Shown in pieces: positions 1-8,458 of a DNA stretch of 13,102 nucleotides. Origin of the DNA: Pseudomonadota bacterium (GTDB lineage: Bacteria > Pseudomonadota > Gammaproteobacteria > Burkholderiales > Burkholderiaceae_B); assembly GCA_023432075.1 (NCBI GenBank), contig JAEYVD010000370.1, positions 1-13,102 of the forward strand. The letters are read 5' to 3'. How positions within the stretch are numbered: the first letter of the stretch is position 1; each line of letters opens with the position of its first letter. The position numbers and the translations under genes are program-made. The notes beneath the pieces are model-generated. The model was not told the DNA's origin and made no database searches. It saw only the letters and a program-made list of their open reading frames with translations.

Positions 1-2666
1 GCTTCAACACGGCCGGCTATGGAGCGATGGGCATCGTCTTGCAGTCCATCGGCGGCGGGGGCGGCATGGGCGCCACGGGATCGCCGCTGGCAAACGGCTC
101 GCTGCGGGCCGGCGCGACCGGCGGCAGCGGTGGCGCCGGCGGCAGCATCACGGTCACGAGCGGCAGCTACGCGGCCATCCAGACCACCGGCGACAGCGCC
201 TACGGCCTGGTGGCGCAGTCCATCGGCGGGGGCGGCGGCATTGCGATGGCGGGCAGCACGGCCTCGGCCGCGAATCCCGGCAGCCAGCGATTCAACCTGC
301 ATGCGGGCGGCGCGGGTGTGGCCGGCGCGGGCGGCACGGTCAATCTGTCCACCGGCCTCAATCTGAACACCCATGGCGATCGGGCCATCGGCGTCATCGC
401 GCAATCGATCGGCGGGGGCGGCGGCATCGTGACGTCCGGCACGGCGACCGGCGTCGGCACGACGGTGCTGGGCGGCGGGAACGCCAATGCCAGCGCCGTG
501 AACGTGGATCTGCGCTACACGCTGGCCACGCATGGCGCGGGCGCGCACGGGATCGTGGCGCAGTCCATCGCGGACGGCGGGGGCATCCTGGGCGACACCA
601 CCAAGCTGATCACCACCAGCGCGGCCGGATTCCTGCCGACCGCGTTCAGTTCGGGCACCGCCGGCAACGTGACGGTTTCCTTTGACGGCAATCTGACGAC
701 CGCGGGCGCCAACGCCTACGGCATCATCGCGCAGTCGATCGGCGGGGGCGGCGGGCTGGCAGGCGGACCGAACGCCGGCTTTGCCGGGTCGGTCAGCAGC
801 GCCACAGGCAATTCCGGCAGCGTCACCGTGAACCAGAGCGGGACGCTCAGCGTGACGGGTTCGGATGCGACGGGCATCATGGCGCAAAGCCAGGGCGGAC
901 AAAGCGAGCAGGGCGCCACGGTCAACATCAACGGCAGCGTGTCGGGCGGCTCCAACTCCGGCAAAGGCGTGTGGATACTGAGCGGCCGGGACAACGTGGT
1001 CAACGTCAACGCAGGCGGTTCGCTCAGCGCGCTGTCCAGCACGGCGTTGACGTTCAACGGCGATTCGACCACGGCGGCGGGGTCTTTCCTCACCATCAAC
1101 GACTACGGCACCATCTCCGGCAACGTCTATTGCGGCAACGGCGATTCCAGCAGCGCCTGCAACTACTATGTGCAGTCGGGCGGCGTGGCCAATGCGGCCA
1201 CGGCATATCAGGCCAACGTCATCAACGCGGGGCTTATCGTGATTGGCTCGCCGGGCCTGTTCCAGACCCTGACGGTCAGCGGCAATTTCAGGCAGGCCGA
1301 AAGCGGCGTTCTGCGCGCCGACGTGGATTTTGATCAGATGCGCGCCTCGCAGATGGTGGTGCAAGGCAATGGGGATCTGAATGGCAATGTAGACGTGCTG
1401 GCCGCCGCGCTGCTGCCCAACCGCGAGCTGACGGTGCTGACGGTGCAGGGAAATTCGCAGGGCAGCGTGGACGCCATCGACAGTCCGGTCTTCGATTACG
1501 CCACGCGTCAGGTCGGCCAGTCGACGCGCATCCGGGTGGCAGGCGCCGACTTCAACGCGCCGTCGATGCAGCTGAAGGCCAATCAGCGTCAGGTGGCCGA
1601 TCACCTTCAGCGCATCTGGGACGCCGGCGGCAATTCCGCTTTGGCGCCGCTGTTCGGGCAGCTGGATCAGGCTTCGCGCCAGGGGGCGAGCACGTATCGC
1701 GACCGCGTGTCCAACCTGTCGCCGGGCGTGACGAGCGCGCCGGCGGCGCAATCGGCCGCGAACCTGGGGCAGTTCACCGGCGCGATGTTGTCCTGCCCCA
1801 CGTTCACCGGTGTCGACGCGTTCTCGGGCGAGCAGAACTGCTACTGGGGCCAGGTGACGGGCCGCGCGACCAGCCAGGACGGCAGCAAAGGCACGGCAGG
1901 CTTTGACTACGACACGGTGACCTATCAGATTGGCGGACAGCGCCAATTCAGCCCGGGTTGGTTCGTCGGGGGCTCGGTGGCCTACGAAGGCAGCAAGGTG
2001 CGCGCCAACGACGGCAGCGTGCGCGGCGATGGCGACAGCGGTTACGCGGGCGTGGTGGTCAAGCGCGAGACGGGGCCGTGGGTGTTCTCGGCCGCGGTCG
2101 GCGGCGGCTATGGCAGCTATCGCATGGATCGCAACATCGACATCGTGGGATATCAGGACACCTTGACCAGCCGTCCCGATGTCTATGGCTTTAACGCGCG
2201 TCTGCGCGCCGCCCGCACGTTCGCCTTCGAGAGCGTGTATGTGAAGCCGTACCTGGACTTCGATGCCAGCTATACCCGCATGCCGGGCTACAAGGAATCG
2301 GGCGCGAATCCGCTGGCCTTGTCGATGGACGCGAGCGACCAGTTGATCCTGGGCCTGTCGCCCATGATCGAAGTCGGCGGACGCGCCAAGCTGTCCAACG
2401 GCGCGATGCTGCGGCCATTCGTGTACGCCGGCGTTTCGTTCCTTTCCAAGGACGATTGGACGACCACGTCGCGGCTGCGCGGCGCGCCCGCCGGCACCGG
2501 ATCGTTCGATACATCGCTGCCCATCGACGATGTGGTGGGCAAGGTGGGGGCGGGGCTGCACGTCATGCGCGCGGCGGGGATCGATTTCCGGCTCCAGTAC
2601 GACGGCCAGTTTTCCGAGAACGTGCGCAGCCACAGCGGCACGTTGAAGGTCATGGTGCCGTTCTGA
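1..2666 (+). CDS. Autotransporter (type Va) with C-terminal beta-barrel, 5' part cut by window edge
   Basis: The frame is open through the left edge: bases 3-26 translate as FNTAGYGA ahead of the first visible Met at 27, so that Met is not the start and the signal peptide and most of the passenger lie outside. At least 887 residues are visible. The first ~300 are a Gly/Ser/Ala-rich passenger with tandem units built on a YGIxAQSIGGGGG core. A beta-helix-like stretch follows, with a Cys pair (YCGNGDSSSACNYY), then a pre-barrel helical segment around 1560-1710. The barrel starts near 1842 (YWGQVTGRA) and runs ~274 residues to a terminal Phe (LKVMVPF). A terminal aromatic residue is the known BamA recognition feature of outer-membrane barrels, and ~270 residues is normal for PF03797. 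The likely role is a surface adhesin or other exposed passenger; the ligand cannot be told. An RGD triplet sits in a predicted outer barrel loop (2022-2030). The gene ends at a shared bidirectional terminator. Confidence 0.93.
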   Translation, partial: FNTAGYGAMGIVLQSIGGGGGMGATGSPLANGSLRAGATGGSGGAGGSITVTSGSYAAIQTTGDSAYGLVAQSIGGGGGIAMAGSTASAANPGSQRFNLHAGGAGVAGAGGTVNLSTGLNLNTHGDRAIGVIAQSIGGGGGIVTSGTATGVGTTVLGGGNANASAVNVDLRYTLATHGAGAHGIVAQSIADGGGILGDTTKLITTSAAGFLPTAFSSGTAGNVTVSFDGNLTTAGANAYGIIAQSIGGGGGLAGGPNAGFAGSVSSATGNSGSVTVNQSGTLSVTGSDATGIMAQSQGGQSEQGATVNINGSVSGGSNSGKGVWILSGRDNVVNVNAGGSLSALSSTALTFNGDSTTAAGSFLTINDYGTISGNVYCGNGDSSSACNYYVQSGGVANAATAYQANVINAGLIVIGSPGLFQTLTVSGNFRQAESGVLRADVDFDQMRASQMVVQGNGDLNGNVDVLAAALLPNRELTVLTVQGNSQGSVDAIDSPVFDYATRQVGQSTRIRVAGADFNAPSMQLKANQRQVADHLQRIWDAGGNSALAPLFGQLDQASRQGASTYRDRVSNLSPGVTSAPAAQSAANLGQFTGAMLSCPTFTGVDAFSGEQNCYWGQVTGRATSQDGSKGTAGFDYDTVTYQIGGQRQFSPGWFVGGSVAYEGSKVRANDGSVRGDGDSGYAGVVVKRETGPWVFSAAVGGGYGSYRMDRNIDIVGYQDTLTSRPDVYGFNARLRAARTFAFESVYVKPYLDFDASYTRMPGYKESGANPLALSMDASDQLILGLSPMIEVGGRAKLSNGAMLRPFVYAGVSFLSKDDWTTTSRLRGAPAGTGSFDTSLPIDDVVGKVGAGLHVMRAAGIDFRLQYDGQFSENVRSHSGTLKVMVPF
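42..908 (+). repeat. Tandem passenger repeats with QSIGGGGG core (six visible copies)
   Basis: Cores start at 42, 216, 402, 561, 732 and 885, i.e. 51-62 codons apart. Copies 1, 2, 3 and 5 read QSIGGGGG exactly. Copy 4 has decayed to QSIADGGG, and copy 6 (QSQGGQS) ends the array. Each is preceded by a GI/GLxAQ-type strand (GIVLQ, GLVAQ, GVIAQ, GIVAQ, GIIAQ, GIMAQ), while the sequence between cores varies freely. At DNA level the four intact cores are nearly identical and G-rich. The array probably continues to the left of the window. It fits stacked beta-helix or beta-solenoid units exposed at the cell surface. Confidence 0.9.
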
Positions 2667-2740
2667 GACCTGCGCCAAATTCGGATACCCTCTGACGCTG
2701 AAAAATTCAGGGCGGAACGTCATGCGGCGCGCGGTGTTCC

Positions 2741-2779
2741 AAAAAAAAAGGCCCACGCAATAGCGTGGGCCTATTTTTT
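2741..2779. terminator. Bidirectional rho-independent terminator between the convergent autotransporters
   Basis: A perfect 10-bp stem pairs 2749-2758 (AGGCCCACGC) with 2763-2772 (GCGTGGGCCT) around an AATA loop. On the + strand it is followed by ATTTTTT (2773-2779). On the - strand it is followed by the complement of the A-run at 2741-2749, giving nine U. It lies 74 bases past the + strand stop (2666) and 19 bases past the - strand stop (2792), so it can end both transcripts. Confidence 0.93.
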
Positions 2780-2791
2780 ATTTACCGCGCT

Positions 2792-5700
2792 TTAGAAGCG
2801 GTACGTCGCTTGCAGCTGGAACGTTTGTCCCGACACGTTGCCCGTGTCGAACAGGCGGTCGTAGCTGGCCGTCAGGTCCATGGCCTTGCTGACGGGCATC
2901 GTGAGGCCCAGGCCGGCAGAGAACATGCCGCGCGAGGGCGCAACGCCCGGCAGCGTGAAGCCGGTGCCGTCGCTCGCCGTGGCGCGGAATTCGCGATTCG
3001 TGTCCAGGGTTTCGTAGGCGTAGCCCACGCGCGCCTCGACGACGGCAGGCTTGTCGGACTTCATGTTGAAGGGCAGGCCGACCACGAGTTGCGCGTAGGG
3101 CTGCAGGCTGTTGAAGTCCTGGGCGCCCACATCAAGGTTCTGGCTGGTCGAACCGGTTTCGCTGAAGCGTTCGGCGTGCAGGTACTGATAGCGCAGTCCG
3201 AGACGCGGCGTGATCGTGAGCGGGCCGGCGGCCAGCGGCAGGCTGGCTTGCAGGCCGGCCGTGATTTCCTGTGCGTCGGAGTCGCCGCGGTCCTTGCCCG
3301 GGACGGGGAAGGACCGGCGCGTCTGGAGGAAGTCGTAGGCGGCGCCGACCGTCGCGGCGAGGGTCACGGCGCCCACGCGGCGGCTGCCGTAGCCGGCGAT
3401 GCGCAGGGTGTCGATCTTGCCGCTTGCCTCGTCTTCGGTCACGTCGACGTGGCTATAGCCGCCCGCGACGCCCAGCGTCCACGCGCCAACCTGCTGATCC
3501 AGGCCGGCCAGAAAGCCGTAATGGCGATCCTTGTAGCTGGATGCGTCGTCGTTGCCGCGCACGTTGACGCTGTTGGAGACGATCTGGGCCCAGGCCTGGC
3601 GGCCGGGGCGCGCGCAATTGGCGGGCGTCGCCGCGTCCGCACAATCCTGGCCCAGGCGCGCGAGCAGCGTGTCGTTCACGCGCTGGCCCTCGCGGATGGC
3701 GGCCGAGGCGACGGCGCCGAAGATCGAGGCATTGGTGGGGGCGATGATCACGGACCCGCCGGAGTTGGCCAAGGTCAGGGTGCTGCCGTCGGCCAGGTTC
3801 TGCACGCTTTGCGCCAGTTCGTCTGGCGCGTTGCTGGTGACGGACGCGAACCGGCCGGTGACACTGGCCGCGTCGATGATGCGGAAGGACGTCGCGCTGT
3901 AGGTGCCGGGGCCGTACAGCACGTTCAGCGTGCCGGCCAGGGTGGCGGTGCCGCCCACCTTCAGTTGCGAAGCGGTGGTGGGGCTGACGTCGACGAATAG
4001 CGTGCCGGTGGGCGATTGCGTGTAGTTGCCCAGGATCGTCAGCGTGCCGATGGAGCCGCCAGGACGCACGACGCCGTCGTTGGTCACATTGCCGCCGATG
4101 GAGCCGTGCCCGCGCAGCGTGCCCCCGCTGCCGACGGCGACGTCGCCCAGGATGCTGGCGGTGGGATGGGCGGCATCGCCAATTTCCAGCGTGCCTGCGG
4201 ATACCGAGGTGCCGCCCGAGTAGGTGTTCACGCCGTTCAGGATCAGCATGCCGCTGCCGGTCTTGGCCAGCGCGCCGCTGCCGGTCAGCTTGGAATCGAT
4301 GATGGCGGTGGCATTGGAGTCGACTTCGATGGCCGAGGTGGATGCCGCCAGCCCGATGGCGTCGCCGGTGACGCGGTAGCCATCGGTGGAGAACTGCATG
4401 CCGTTCACCGCGATTGCACCTTGGCTGCTATCGACCGTCACCGTACCCGCCTTCCCGCCGAACACGGGGCGCACATAGGTCTGGTCGAGCTCGTAGTTGG
4501 TGGTGCCGTCGGTTGTGGTCCAGTTTGTGCCGTTCGCCGTCCAGGTGCCGGAGCCGCCGGCAATTGTGCCGTCGGCCACGGTGTTGGCGCCGTCCCAGTA
4601 GTGGGTGCTGGGGTCGGGGAGGAGCGTCACGGTCAGCGCGCCGTTCACATTGCTCAGCCGTGCGAGCAGGCCATTGTTGACGGAGACGAAGGCCGTGTTG
4701 TTGCTGTACGTCCCCAACCCGGTGGGGCGTACGACGGTATAGGATTGCCCGATCGCCAACCCGGCGCCGTCAAGGCTGATCGCGGCGCCGCTGACGGCCG
4801 CCGTGCCGTTCACGTCCAGATAGCCATAGCTGACGGGGTCGACGACATTGAAGGTCAGTCCACCGTCGGTCTGCGAATAGTTGCCCGTGATGGTGACGGG
4901 GTTGTTGATCCGAAGGGTCGTGCGGTAGTTGGTGACGGACAGGCCCGCCGCGTTGATGTCGTCGTTGAGCAGCAGGTTGCCACCCACAAATGCCAGGTTT
5001 GCGCCCGTCACCTTGATGAGGCCTTTGTCGGCCGCACCCAGGCCGCCGCTCGCGCCGGTGAGAGTGCCGAAGACGTTGCCGCTGCCGCCTCTGATGAAGA
5101 GGGAGCGGGCGCTGGCGGAGGTCAGGTCGCCCGCGATGAGGCCGCTGTTGGTAATCGTACTGATATAGCTGTTGCTATCGAGCTGGATCGCCGCATTCCG
5201 GCCGGTGATGGTGCCGCTATTGGCGAGCAGGCTTACGCTGCTGGCGCCGGACAGGTAGATGCCGGTATCGAACGACCCCCCTGCGGCGCTGCTGGGCGCA
5301 CCCACGATCAGGCCCGTGTTGGTGATCGTGCCGGCCGTGCTGGTATCCATGAAGATGCCCGCAATGTCGCCGGAGATGGTCCCGGAATTGGTGAGCGTGC
5401 CCACCCGCCCGTTGCCCTGCGCAAGCAAGCCGAGCTGGCCCACCATAGTCCCGCTGTTCTCCAGCGTTTCGATGGCGCCGTTTTCGGTGACCACACCGAA
5501 CCCCGCAAGGACACCGCCGATGTTGGCGCTTTGCAAGGTGCCGGTGTTGGTCAGGTTGGTGATCGTTCCGCCATTGTTCCAGATGGCTGCAATCGTCCCG
5601 CCGAAGGCACTGTTGCTGCTGATCATCCCGGCATTGCTGATCGTGGCGATGCTGCCCTCATTGAAAATGCCGGCACGTGAGCCGGCGAGGGTGGCGCCGG

Positions 5701-6172
5701 CAGTGTTGATCACGCGGGTGATGCTTGCGCCACTGGCGTTCAGGACGCCCGCTACGGTGACACCCGTTCCGGTGGACGAGAGAAAGCCGTTGTTGGTCAC
5801 TTCATACAACATGGCGTCGTTCAGCAGGCCGGCCTGTGTGCCAACGATGGTGCCGGAGTTGAGCAGCGTGCTGCCGGGGGCGGTGATGGAGGCGTGCACC
5901 CCGATGTCGGCGCCGGAGAGCGTGCCGGTCCCGGTGATCGTAAAGTTACCGTTCGTCCATTCGGCGCAGTCCTCGGCGCCGAAGAGCGTCGTGCTGGTGG
6001 AGTTGACTGAGAGGCACGCCGCCGCATCGGCCATGCCGGGAAGCAGGCTGGCGGCCACCAGAGAAACACCGGACAGAAGTTGCGTCGACCGGGAAAAGGC
6101 CGCCGTTGAGCCGGCCCGCGCGGATGCCGCGGGAACGGAGTTGGTACGCTTTTTTTGGTGTTTCAGCTTCAA
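2792..6172 (-). CDS. Complete autotransporter (type Va) with beta-helix passenger and PATR-like repeat
   Basis: The 1126-residue product is exported through the inner membrane and displays its passenger through its own outer-membrane barrel. Residues 1-50 form a long signal peptide: a basic start (MKLKHQKKR), a hydrophobic core (LLSGVSLVAASLL) and a likely cut after ADA. Residues ~53-500 hold many short beta-helix turns of the type LxNSGTIxG / ITNxGxI, with a Cys pair near the start (C53 and the DCAEW Cys). A YWDG linker lies near 525, and a PATR-like repeat (LTGSG...LNG-NTYSGGT) near 629-665. The barrel spans ~858-1126 from RQAWAQ to a terminal Phe (QATYRF). No protease triad or other catalytic motif was recognised, so adhesion is the default guess. 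The start is TTG: the frame has a stop at 6194-6196, no ATG or GTG lies between it and 6172, and GGGAG stands six bases upstream. An A7 tract covers codons 6-8. An RGD (residues 962-964) lies in a predicted outer loop. Confidence 0.94.
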   Translation of the reverse strand: MKLKHQKKRTNSVPAASARAGSTAAFSRSTQLLSGVSLVAASLLPGMADAAACLSVNSTSTTLFGAEDCAEWTNGNFTITGTGTLSGADIGVHASITAPGSTLLNSGTIVGTQAGLLNDAMLYEVTNNGFLSSTGTGVTVAGVLNASGASITRVINTAGATLAGSRAGIFNEGSIATISNAGMISSNSAFGGTIAAIWNNGGTITNLTNTGTLQSANIGGVLAGFGVVTENGAIETLENSGTMVGQLGLLAQGNGRVGTLTNSGTISGDIAGIFMDTSTAGTITNTGLIVGAPSSAAGGSFDTGIYLSGASSVSLLANSGTITGRNAAIQLDSNSYISTITNSGLIAGDLTSASARSLFIRGGSGNVFGTLTGASGGLGAADKGLIKVTGANLAFVGGNLLLNDDINAAGLSVTNYRTTLRINNPVTITGNYSQTDGGLTFNVVDPVSYGYLDVNGTAAVSGAAISLDGAGLAIGQSYTVVRPTGLGTYSNNTAFVSVNNGLLARLSNVNGALTVTLLPDPSTHYWDGANTVADGTIAGGSGTWTANGTNWTTTDGTTNYELDQTYVRPVFGGKAGTVTVDSSQGAIAVNGMQFSTDGYRVTGDAIGLAASTSAIEVDSNATAIIDSKLTGSGALAKTGSGMLILNGVNTYSGGTSVSAGTLEIGDAAHPTASILGDVAVGSGGTLRGHGSIGGNVTNDGVVRPGGSIGTLTILGNYTQSPTGTLFVDVSPTTASQLKVGGTATLAGTLNVLYGPGTYSATSFRIIDAASVTGRFASVTSNAPDELAQSVQNLADGSTLTLANSGGSVIIAPTNASIFGAVASAAIREGQRVNDTLLARLGQDCADAATPANCARPGRQAWAQIVSNSVNVRGNDDASSYKDRHYGFLAGLDQQVGAWTLGVAGGYSHVDVTEDEASGKIDTLRIAGYGSRRVGAVTLAATVGAAYDFLQTRRSFPVPGKDRGDSDAQEITAGLQASLPLAAGPLTITPRLGLRYQYLHAERFSETGSTSQNLDVGAQDFNSLQPYAQLVVGLPFNMKSDKPAVVEARVGYAYETLDTNREFRATASDGTGFTLPGVAPSRGMFSAGLGLTMPVSKAMDLTASYDRLFDTGNVSGQTFQLQATYRF

Positions 6173-6416
6173 GGCAGGCTCCCGCCAGGGGCGATGTCAT
6201 GGGATATCAGGCGGCAACCGAGGGAGCTGGGGCGATCCACGCGGTAGGCGCCAGGTATGGATTCGGACTGGCGGCCATTCGGTGGGCGCACGATCTCACC
6301 CCGAACACTACCGGCGAAGGAGCATCCTCAAAGCGTGCAACAAGGGTGAAATACAGGCTTTTATTTCGCTTTGCGCGGTCGGCGCATCGGCTCGGCCAGC
6401 CGCTGAACCCTGCTGG
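6173..6416 (-). other. 244-base leader/intergenic region before the second autotransporter
   Basis: No gene was seen here. Reading the - strand there is a weak hairpin (CGGCT/AGCCG, 6388-6402) just past the glycosyltransferase gene, but no T-run follows it, so it is not a convincing terminator and read-through into the autotransporter is possible. An AT-richer patch at about 6344-6369 could hold a promoter, but no good -35/-10 pair was found. The last 28 bases before the TTG start contain an out-of-frame ATG (6200-6198). Confidence 0.5.
6179..6183 (-). promoter_or_regulatory. Ribosome binding site supporting a TTG start
   Basis: On the - strand GGGAG ends six bases before TTG (6172-6170). 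This near-ideal Shine-Dalgarno element decides the start of the second autotransporter. The only nearby upstream ATG (6200-6198) is in another frame and lacks such an element. Confidence 0.7.
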
Positions 6417-8405
6417 TCAGGCCTGAGACCCCGGAAAGCGCTTTGCCAGCGCCTGCCCGACGTCGTGCAGGACCGTCTTCCAATCGCCCGGAGCGGGCTG
6501 GCGGAACAGGTGCAGCGACGGATACCAAGGTGTGTCGGACCGGTGCAGCAACCAGCGCCAGTCGGGCAGGAAGGGCAGCATCACCCATGCGGGACGATTC
6601 AGTCCGCCCGCCAAATGCACGGGTGACGAGTCGACAGAGACGAGCAAGTCGGCCAGGGACAGGATGGCAGCCGTGTCCTCAAAATCGGCGATCTCTGCGT
6701 CCAGCGGCACGAGATTCATGCCGGGCGGCCTCTCGGCAGCCTGGGCCGCGGCTGGCCCTTTCTGAATGGCGAGATACGTAATGCCGGGCAAGGCCAGCGG
6801 CGCCATGTCCGCCAAGGCAAGGGACCGGTTGGCGTCGTTCGAATGCGTGGGTCTGCCTGCCCAGGCCAGCGCCACCCATGGCCGTGGCAAGCCGGCCAGC
6901 CGCTTGCGCCATTTCTCGACGCGGGCCGCATCGGCCGACAGGTAGCCGACCTGGCCCGGCAGGTCGGCCATGCGCAGGCCGATCGCCATGGGCAGGGACA
7001 TCAGTTCGCAGTGCTGGTCGAACGGCGGGGGGATCTGTCCGCGCGGGAAGGCGTCGGGGCCGACGAGGCGCCGGGCGAAGGACAGCAGGTCGGGATGGAC
7101 TTCCAGCACGACGCGCGCGCCGCTACGGGTCCGGGCCGCGTCGATCAGGCGCATGAATTGCAGCGTGTCGCCGTACCCCTGCTCGTCATGGATGAGCAGC
7201 GTCTGACCCGCGATGCGGTTGCCGTCCCAGCGCGGCCGCTGCACCTTGCGGTCCATGCCTGCGGTATGGGAAAGGCTGTAGCGCCAACGGTATTCCAGCC
7301 ACCCGCGCTCGAAGTCGCCTTGCAGCAAGCGCGTTTCGGCCAGGTCGAATCGGGCAGACAGGTTGCCGGGCATGGCTGTGGCGAGCATGGTCTGAATGTC
7401 AGCGGCTTCCTGGACGCGCCCTTGAAATTTCACTGCCAGACCGAGAAGGCGCCATAGTGCGGCGGGAGCGCCGCGCGCGTCCATGTTCTCGCGCAGCAGC
7501 CGCTCGGCTTCGGCGTTCTGTCGCTCAGTCAGCAGTTCGCGGACGCGGCGTGCCAAGTCTTCCGAGTCTTGCGCTTCGGCTGTTGCAGCCTGCGAGCCGC
7601 ATGCCGTCCGCAAGCGCGTGAGTAGTTCGAGCGCCTGCGGATGGGTGGGTGCGAAGGCCAGCAGCGCTTCGGTCCATTGCAGCGCCTGTGCGGGCCGCGA
7701 CCGCGCGGCTTCAATCTCCACGAGATTGATGTATGCGTTCGCCAGACGCGGGTTGCATTCGATGGCGCGTTGCGCGGCGTTTGCCGCGGCATCGTAATCG
7801 CCCAGTTCGCGCAGCACGAAGGCGAGGTTGCTGTGCGCCTCGGGGTAGTCGCCGCGCAATGCGAGCGCGCGGACGTAGTGCTGACGCGCTTCGTCCAGGC
7901 GATTCACGCCCGTGTACGCATTGCCGAGATTGTTGAGCGCTTCCGGGCTGTGCGGCTGAAGTTTCGCCACCCGCTCAAGACACTCGACGCTGTCGGCGTG
8001 ACGCCCGGCTTCCTGCAGGATGATCCCCAGGTTGCTCCACGCCATGACCAGCCCGGGATCGCGTTGCGTGGCCTGCCGCGCGGCGGCCTCGCCTTCAGCG
8101 AGCAGGCCTTGCTGCCGGCAGATCTCGGCCAGGTTGCCGAAATAGACCGCGGGCGCGGCGTCGGTCCGGCATGCCTGTTGCAGCAGTTCTAGCGCCAGCG
8201 CGGGCTGGCCGAGCGCGTGCGCGATCAAGCCCAGCAGGTGGCAGGCATCGGCCTGTCCTGGCGATGCGGCCAGAATGCGGCGGCACAGGATCTCTGCCTG
8301 AGCCGCCTGTCCGGCGTTCCAGTGGGCATAGGCCTGTTGCAGGGCTTCGCGCAAGGAAAGCTGCGTGCCTGCCGTCGGCGTTGGCGGTGGGGGCGTGGGT
8401 GCCAT
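6417..8405 (-). CDS. TPR protein with C-terminal GT-B (GT9-like) glycosyltransferase region
   Basis: The product has 662 residues, probably cytoplasmic: no signal peptide or membrane segment, and a Pro/Thr-rich start. About seven TPR units fill residues ~18-260; the clearest are AWSNLGIILQEAGRHADS (122-139), ALNNLGNAYTGVNRLDEA (156-173) and AHSNLAFVLRELGDYDAA (190-207). After a helical spacer (~285-375) comes a GT-B-like half with EQGYGDTLQFMRL (408-420), a WAGRPTHSNDANRSLAL segment (515-531) and SVDSSPVHLAGGL (590-602), the donor-site pattern of GT9/heptosyltransferase-like enzymes. PFLPDWRWLLHR (611-622) is typical of TPR-linked members. The usual role suggested for this architecture is sugar transfer to protein or surface glycan; donor and acceptor cannot be told here. 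It lies between a sensor kinase and an autotransporter on the same strand, so that autotransporter is a natural candidate target. No Shine-Dalgarno is evident at the ATG; a GC palindrome occupies that place. Confidence 0.85.
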   Translation of the reverse strand: MAPTPPPPTPTAGTQLSLREALQQAYAHWNAGQAAQAEILCRRILAASPGQADACHLLGLIAHALGQPALALELLQQACRTDAAPAVYFGNLAEICRQQGLLAEGEAAARQATQRDPGLVMAWSNLGIILQEAGRHADSVECLERVAKLQPHSPEALNNLGNAYTGVNRLDEARQHYVRALALRGDYPEAHSNLAFVLRELGDYDAAANAAQRAIECNPRLANAYINLVEIEAARSRPAQALQWTEALLAFAPTHPQALELLTRLRTACGSQAATAEAQDSEDLARRVRELLTERQNAEAERLLRENMDARGAPAALWRLLGLAVKFQGRVQEAADIQTMLATAMPGNLSARFDLAETRLLQGDFERGWLEYRWRYSLSHTAGMDRKVQRPRWDGNRIAGQTLLIHDEQGYGDTLQFMRLIDAARTRSGARVVLEVHPDLLSFARRLVGPDAFPRGQIPPPFDQHCELMSLPMAIGLRMADLPGQVGYLSADAARVEKWRKRLAGLPRPWVALAWAGRPTHSNDANRSLALADMAPLALPGITYLAIQKGPAAAQAAERPPGMNLVPLDAEIADFEDTAAILSLADLLVSVDSSPVHLAGGLNRPAWVMLPFLPDWRWLLHRSDTPWYPSLHLFRQPAPGDWKTVLHDVGQALAKRFPGSQA

Positions 8406-8414
8406 GATGAGACC

Positions 8415-8424
8415 GGCGGCCGCC
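8415..8424. repeat. GC palindrome GGCGGCCGCC in the leader of the TPR-glycosyltransferase gene
   Basis: This perfect 10-base palindrome lies 10-19 bases upstream of the - strand ATG at 8405, where a ribosome binding site would be expected. It could be a chance product of GC-rich sequence, part of an mRNA fold, or a protein site. Confidence 0.4.
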
Positions 8425-8458
8425 GTCCGGGCCGGCCTGAAAGGAACGTGAAGCGCAG

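Noticed and set aside
2698..2710. Small inverted repeat CTGAA-AAA-TTCAG after the first autotransporter
   Set aside because: Short AT-rich stem with no T-run; the strong hairpin 40 bases further on explains termination.
2765..5680. Two long open frames on the + strand (2765-4000 and 4016-5680) opposite the second autotransporter
   Set aside because: They are antisense to a gene with clear domains and GC-rich third-position bias; their translations are low-complexity Ala/Gly/Val/Arg without domains or ribosome sites.
6388..6402. CGGCT/AGCCG hairpin downstream of the TPR-glycosyltransferase gene
   Set aside because: Only five base pairs and no T-run after it on the - strand, so not supported as an intrinsic terminator.
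5259..6626. Open + strand frame of 455 codons spanning the start of the second autotransporter
   Set aside because: Its Val/Pro-rich translation is the reverse reading of NSGTI-type repeats, and it runs through two genes and the intergenic region without any recognisable domain.
7483..8407. Several + strand frames opposite the TPR region
   Set aside because: The - strand frame has clear TPR periodicity and a C-terminal glycosyltransferase region; the opposite frames are compositionally driven.
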